Assembly (NCBI RefSeq): GCF_001649575.2
Contig: NC_051438.1
Location: forward strand, 28,510,345 to 28,574,344
DNA length: 64,000 nucleotides
Reading direction: 5' to 3'
DNA from: Kryptolebias marmoratus
Lineage: Eukaryota; Chordata; Actinopteri; Cyprinodontiformes; Rivulidae
The notes below the pieces were generated by a model. It was not told the origin of the DNA, did not search any database, and was given only the letters and a program-made list of their open reading frames with translations. Both the position numbers and the translations under genes were made by a program. Position 1 is the first letter of the stretch. The number at the start of each line of letters is the position of its first letter. Positions 41,603-47,600 of this stretch are shown here, in pieces.

Positions 41603-44600
41603 ACTTGTAGTTTACAGACTGGGCACCAGTGAATCACAACCGCTCCCTTTTTGTTTCTAGCTGTATGAGTCGTATAGATCAGCCATTTTAAAGCAGCCGC
41701 ACACTGAATCATCCCTCACCAGGTCATAGGGGAAATTTACCATATTTCTCTTCCACGATCCTGTGTCCACGCCAACAATTTGTGGGTTTTAAATTTGTTT
41801 CTTTTCTGGAAAAGTTAAGATAGTGTGTAAAATGTAAACAAAAACAGAATGCAGTGATTTGCATTCTGTTTTATATGTATATTATATCATACGTGTTATA
41901 TGTTCATCAGGAAAAACAAACCAAAAACAGAAAATATCCTGTTTCAGTGTCAGACCCTCAAACTTAAAGAACGAAGATCTCTCTCTAAGGATGCTAAAGT
42001 GAACAGATGTCTTCTGACAGAGACTTAGTTTTGTGGCTGATGTCTTACATTTGAACTGAAACATCTAACTTTTTAATCTGTTATAAAGTTGTTTCTGTAA
42101 ATTTGAGGTTACAAAAGTTCACACAGAAAATGTATAAACTCAATAAAAAAAAGGTTTATTCGACCTGAAAACAACTTAGTGGCTTCAAATGATGTATAAC
42201 TTTGAAGAGTCTCCTAATGTTCAAAAAACAAAAAATCTGCATGTATAATTAAGAGTAAAAGAAAAATGGATGACATTTAACTTTTATTTTCCTGAACACA
42301 CACGCTGAAAAACATTACAAGTCATTTCAGTAACGAAGATCAGAAAGAGTTGAAAGTTTTCCAACCAGTTCTTATATTTTCTTGTCGTCGCCCCCAGAGT
42401 GACCTCCCTCAGGAGCGGAAGGCCCGAGCGGTGCGTCCCGCTGGGCGTCTGTGCACCGAGCTGCACCGCCACCTCACCACCACGCAGGACGCAGAGAACA
42501 ACCTAGGTCCTGAGGCAGGGGAGGACGAAGAGGAAGACGAGGACGAGGACAGTGAGTCAGAGGAGGATGAAGAGGAGGAGTCTTCTGGTAGTGAAGTTGA
42601 AGGTGCAGCAGGTGAGGCTGCTGTGACCACGGAGCCAGCTGCGCCTCAGTTCAGCTCAGAGAAAGAACTGCAGTCAGTCGTGGAGCTGATCACGTACATG
42701 CACACCTACTGCCTGCCCATGCGCAAGCAGCAGGGCTGGGAGCGCAAAGACCGGGACATCCCCAGACCGCGGGCCAAACCCGAAGCCTCCCGCTCAGCTT
42801 CTACAAACTCTCACAGCCGAGTGGTCCTGGTGGCTGCTCCTGGGACCGGTACCAGCACCCCCCGGAGGCTCCCCTTTACCAGGCGGAGGGAGATGAAGGC
42901 CAACTCCCTTCTTCGGGAGCTCTTGCAGCAGAACAGCTCCTTCGATGTGAGCAAGCCTTACAGACTGCACAACCCACCCTACTCTCACTCCCACAGCCCC
43001 AGCAGGGGCGGAGTGCCTCCCCCTTCAGCCCCAGCTCACAGGAACCCCAAACCAGAGCTTTGTAAAGACTCCTGCTCACCTGTGAGGAGAAACTGTTCCT
43101 CTGAGCCACCACAGAACCTCGAGGAACCCGCGGAAACCAGCGGGTCTTTCTCAGTTCGACGCTCCAGGCGCCTGGCGTCTTTTCCCAGCCGCTTTGCGAA
43201 GAGGTTACGGCCCGGACGGGTGAGAGATGAAGAAGTAAAGGTGGAGAAAGAGGACAGGAAAGTAGGGGACAAACTGCTGCCTACCCAAGCAGGAGGGGGA
43301 ACCACGACGGAAACACAGCCAGAAAATCGGACGTCTAGTGCCGGCAGCACCACGTCAGAGCCGACCAAACCCTGCTGCCACGGTTAGATAATCAGCACAC
43401 ACAAAGGCCGAGCTGTTACTTACTCTACCTGTAATGGATTTTATCCAAATTTTACAGTCCATACAAGGGGTGGGACAAAATAATGAGACATCATGTGACA
43501 CCAAAAACAATGCTGTGTCGACACAAAATATTAATACTCTAAATTTCCCTCTTTAGGGGTTGCTACTTCCTGGTTTCATGCAGAGAATAAGCATAAACAA
43601 AGAAAACTTTACCAGAAATTTAACCAGCTGAAAAAGAGAAAACTTTTTAATACTAATTGCTTTTGTATTCATAGTTTGCTGTACTTTGTTTTTTTATAAT
43701 TTGACTTACAGTCACCAAATAAAACTACCTAACTTTTCACAAACCATTTGTGTTTCTGCTGAAACAAATATTGTGATGGATCCTTTTATAATTGTCCAGC
43801 AAATTATTGACTGTGACATGATTGTTATGTTTCAATAATATCATATTGTGAGGTACCGTGTGGTTCCCACCCCTGATTTCTCCTTGTCTGTCAAAGAACA
43901 CACCGATCTGAAGTCACAATCATCCAGGCTGTGATTTCTGAGTCGCACCTAGAACAGGAAAATATCAGAGTTCAGACTTATTAACTTGCAAAGTGAACGT
44001 CTCTTTAGAGATTCGCACAAGGTTTTCAGATTTATGGTAAAAAGAAGTCCTAACTGGTTTTAACTGATGTTTTCTTCTAATTTCAGAAAAGCGGGCCTGT
44101 CTCTGTCTGCCTCTCAACCCAAAGTCCACAGGGTGAGTATCTGTGTTGCAACATGTATGAACAACACGAGAGCTAAACGTGGTCCTCCTTTTCCTTTTTT
44201 ACAGACAGTATCCTTATGCATTGTCTCATGTTTTACTGTAAATTCAAAAAAGAACACAGCTAAAGTAATTCATTTATCACGGGAATGGTTTATTCATGAG
44301 TCCTAACGTGAGAAATAGACGCCATTAGGATGATTTTAGCTGCAGCAGCATTTTACTCATTAATGCTCCCATACACTGTAATTACAGAAAAAGTGATTTG
44401 ATTCTATTTTTCTTAACCTGTCTGATGATTATAATGCATTGTTAACATTGTTTAGCTGGAGAACTTGTTGGCAGGATGTAAAAACCTCTGAGATGAAACA
44501 CAGAGCGCTCTTTAAACACGTTCAAAAGTAACTATTTCATTAGAGTTTCTGCAGTTTTAACCATTAAGGTATCAAAATGTTAAGTTTCTGTTTTGGTGTT

Positions 44601-47600
44601 TTAACTTTTACACTTTTAAAATATTTAAGTCTTCTGGTTTCTTTAAAACAAATGTTGGTTTTAAATTTTAGCAGATTTAAGCTTTTAAGTTTAAGTTTTT
44701 CTAATTTTAGCTTTTCGCAAATGTTTTGCTAAATTAGGCTTTTTTTTAGCTCTGATTTTGCTCGTTTTAGTTTGTAGCTATTGTTTTGCTAATCTTAGCT
44801 TCTGCTTAGCTTGTTTTAACGAACAGTTCAGTTTGTTTCTTCAAAATTTCAGCAAAATCACTCGGCATTCACCCTGCAGTCTCACAGAAAATGACATTTT
44901 TCTAGTCTGAAGTCAGAAATAATCTTTTCACTTTGTCCCCAACCCCCCCAGGTTTAGACATATTTTATGTTGTGAGCCGTTTAGTTTTACAGGACAAATG
45001 GTTTTTACTCTTCTAGCTCAGAGCAGAAGAAACACCTCAGGAGGCGGAAGATCCAAACTTTTACTTTTCATTTTTGATGTTTAACTTTTTTATGTTTAAT
45101 ATAAATTTTAAAAAAAAGAAGAGCAAAAAATGTCCAGGTGTACTGTTTCATGTCTTCGTAAAAATGTTTGTGTCTGTCACTGAGTGAACGTAACTCGGCT
45201 CAGTGGTGCAGCGGTTTTTTTAATCCCGGGGCTGCAGGTTTGAGCCCAGCTTGTTTCAGGAAACACACCTGCTGTAAAACAAATAGTCAGATCTTTCATG
45301 CGAGTTCACTTGTTGTGGTGACAACAACACTTCTTTAAAAAGAACCTTTCTGAGGAAGAGTTCTTTGTGTTCGATCCAGGATGTGACGAGAAACGATGAT
45401 CTGTACATCTGCGGTGTGCTTTTATTAACCCAGACCAGTTAACTCATGAGTCAGAACTAGACTGCACCTAAGAGGTTTATTTTGAGCCTCGTTCAAACTG
45501 CAGATGAGAGAAAAACAAGCATCTGAGAATAAAACCGTTTGTTAGTCTGAGCTCAGTGTGCCGATCAGGAATTAGGGTTACATTTGTGTAAAATCACAAC
45601 AGTTCATTTGTATTTTGACAAGACATTTAATTAAACCCTTTAAAAAGACCTTGCAGCTTCGAAAAACAGGAAAATTCGATCCGTATCTCACCTTCTTACT
45701 CAAACTTGAATTTCTGCTTGACTGAGTGATTGCAGTCAGTCTTTTCTCAAATTAACCTCCCACCCAGCCAGCCTCAAACCCTGTATTGTTTCCATCTTGT
45801 CCAGTCAGAAAGCTCAATAATCTTCTTGTACAACCCTCTGGCACCGGCCCATCTTCCAAACAAATTAGTCCTCCGAAGCACTCACCAAAAAGTAAGAAGA
45901 AGTGAGTGTTTTTGATTCCCGGTTTGCTGTGGAGGGTAAGTGATATCCAGCCTGAAGCCTTTCATGGCAGCAGAAACAGACAGCCACAAAGCAGCAGAGG
46001 AGGAAGAATGGAGAGGACAGCAGAGTACATATGGCTGCTGTGATAAGAAGTGAGAAGTACAGAGAAAAACTGGGCAGCGTTCTCAGGGAGACATATAATT
46101 CATATTTAGCAGACATCACCTCAGATTGTGCTGGTTTTTATTTTTAGGCAGTGCAAAAGTTAAGATTCAGAATCTATGAAAGCTTTTCGAGAGGATCTTG
46201 TTTAATGTTTCAAACCTGCAACATAGTGCAACGTAACAGAGCGAGCTTTATTTTCTGTGTTTCTCTGTTCAGAGAGTCCCAGTTCAGCACCAGGCCTTAC
46301 GAGCAGACGCTCAGTGTGGATCTGTGTGGAACAGCAGGTAAACACTCAGGACCTTAGATATGTTTCTGTCCAAGTCAGCTCTGTACACATGTAGAAACAT
46401 TTCTTCTCTAACTGGAATCTAAATACGAAGCAAGCCTTGTCCAACGATTGTGTGAACATCATGACTTTGGTTAGGCCTGTTTTGGGAGTCGTGAAGGTCT
46501 GTTTCTTGAAAGAGCGATGTCTTTAGGTGCATATCTTCTCTGCCCACTCAGGTCTCACCCCTCCCACTACTCCACCTCACAAACCCGTCGAGGATGAGCT
46601 CTTCAAGCCAGCAGACGGAGGAAAGGGTGGCGGCAGCACTGATGGTGGAGGTGGCGGTGAGTCTGTCCACACCAACATCAACGTTGCCACAAAGGCGTCG
46701 ACCTGGCTCAGTCGCTCCCACCACCAGCGGAAGCTGCCAGAGCAGACGGAGCTGTACGCTCAGCTGCGACGCATGGGCCAGGCCGGCAACACCCAGCACA
46801 ACTTTGGTGACCACGACTACTGCGTGCTGAGCCACGGGGAGAGCCCCAAACAGAATGCCACCGTCTTTGGGGCCTTGTTGAGGCCGAAGGAGGAAAGCGA
46901 GGGGGACAACCCGCAAGCACCCAAAGCAGCTGATGATCCAGGACTGGACGAAAAGGACAAAGAGAGCGAGGAGGACAGGCTGGTGATGACAGAGGTTGTA
47001 GACACGCAGGAGCAGCAGATGACCATGGTGATATCAGCATCTCCTCCATCAGACTGCCAGGCGGTTGCTGCCACGCCTCCAGCCTCTGAGGAGGAGGCAG
47101 AGTGCTCCTCAGCATCTCCCTCACCGTCACCCATACTCCACATGTGTCCCGACTCCTCCTCCAGCAAGACAGACTCCAGGTAAGATCCACGGAGAGCGAA
47201 AACAGGAGGTGTGAAAATGTGGGTCGAGGGGATTAGAACACGGTGATCCTGAGCAGAACAGAACCAGAACCAGCCTTGACCTTTGACCTCAGAGGTTTCT
47301 ACAGATTCTTCAGATCTGTAGATGATGGGAGATTCAGAGTCTTTGTTTTGCTGTTTTAGATGCAGGTTTTCAGACCGGTGAACAGATTCTGACAGATTCA
47401 GCCTTAAACCCAGTCTTCTTCCTGACCTGCTGCCAGTTTACCTGATTAGTTAAAGATTTTGAGATTTGAGAATTCAGATTGACCCTATTTTTTTTCTAAA
47501 AGGTTTTACAATTTCTTAGTTTCAACATCTGATTTGTTCAATCAATCAATCAAATTTTATTTGTATAGCACATTTCAGCAGCAAGGCATTTCAAGGTGCT

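Larger units (their letters stand above)
39617..42397 (+). other. ppargc1b intron 4
   Basis: This is a GTGAGG...CCCAG intron of about 2.8 kb. It holds a (TG)22 microsatellite at 41557-41600 and a perfect 13-bp inverted repeat at 41841-41872 within a dispersed element. No exon was recognised. Confidence 0.85.
44133..46272 (+). other. ppargc1b intron 6
   Basis: This is a GTGAGT...TTCAG intron of about 2.1 kb. It contains a degenerate T/A-rich tandem stretch at about 44640-44830 and a SINE head at about 45198-45262. No exon was recognised. Confidence 0.8.

Noticed and set aside
42350..42397. Upstream in-frame extension of exon 5 starting with ATG at 42350
   Set aside because: A strong acceptor (CCCCCAG) at 42391-42397 separates it from conserved sequence, and the extension is not conserved.
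42409..43368. Several antisense open frames opposite exon 5
   Set aside because: Compositional shadows of the coding strand (Ser runs opposite the acidic tract).
44067..44306. Alternative frame over exon 6 (reading AGLSLSASQPKVHR)
   Set aside because: It looks plausible alone but needs two leftover bases from exon 5, whose only supported donor leaves one. The other frame joins both neighbours correctly.
46548..47190. Long antisense open frames opposite exon 8
   Set aside because: They are shadows of the GC-rich ppargc1b exon; no family similarity.
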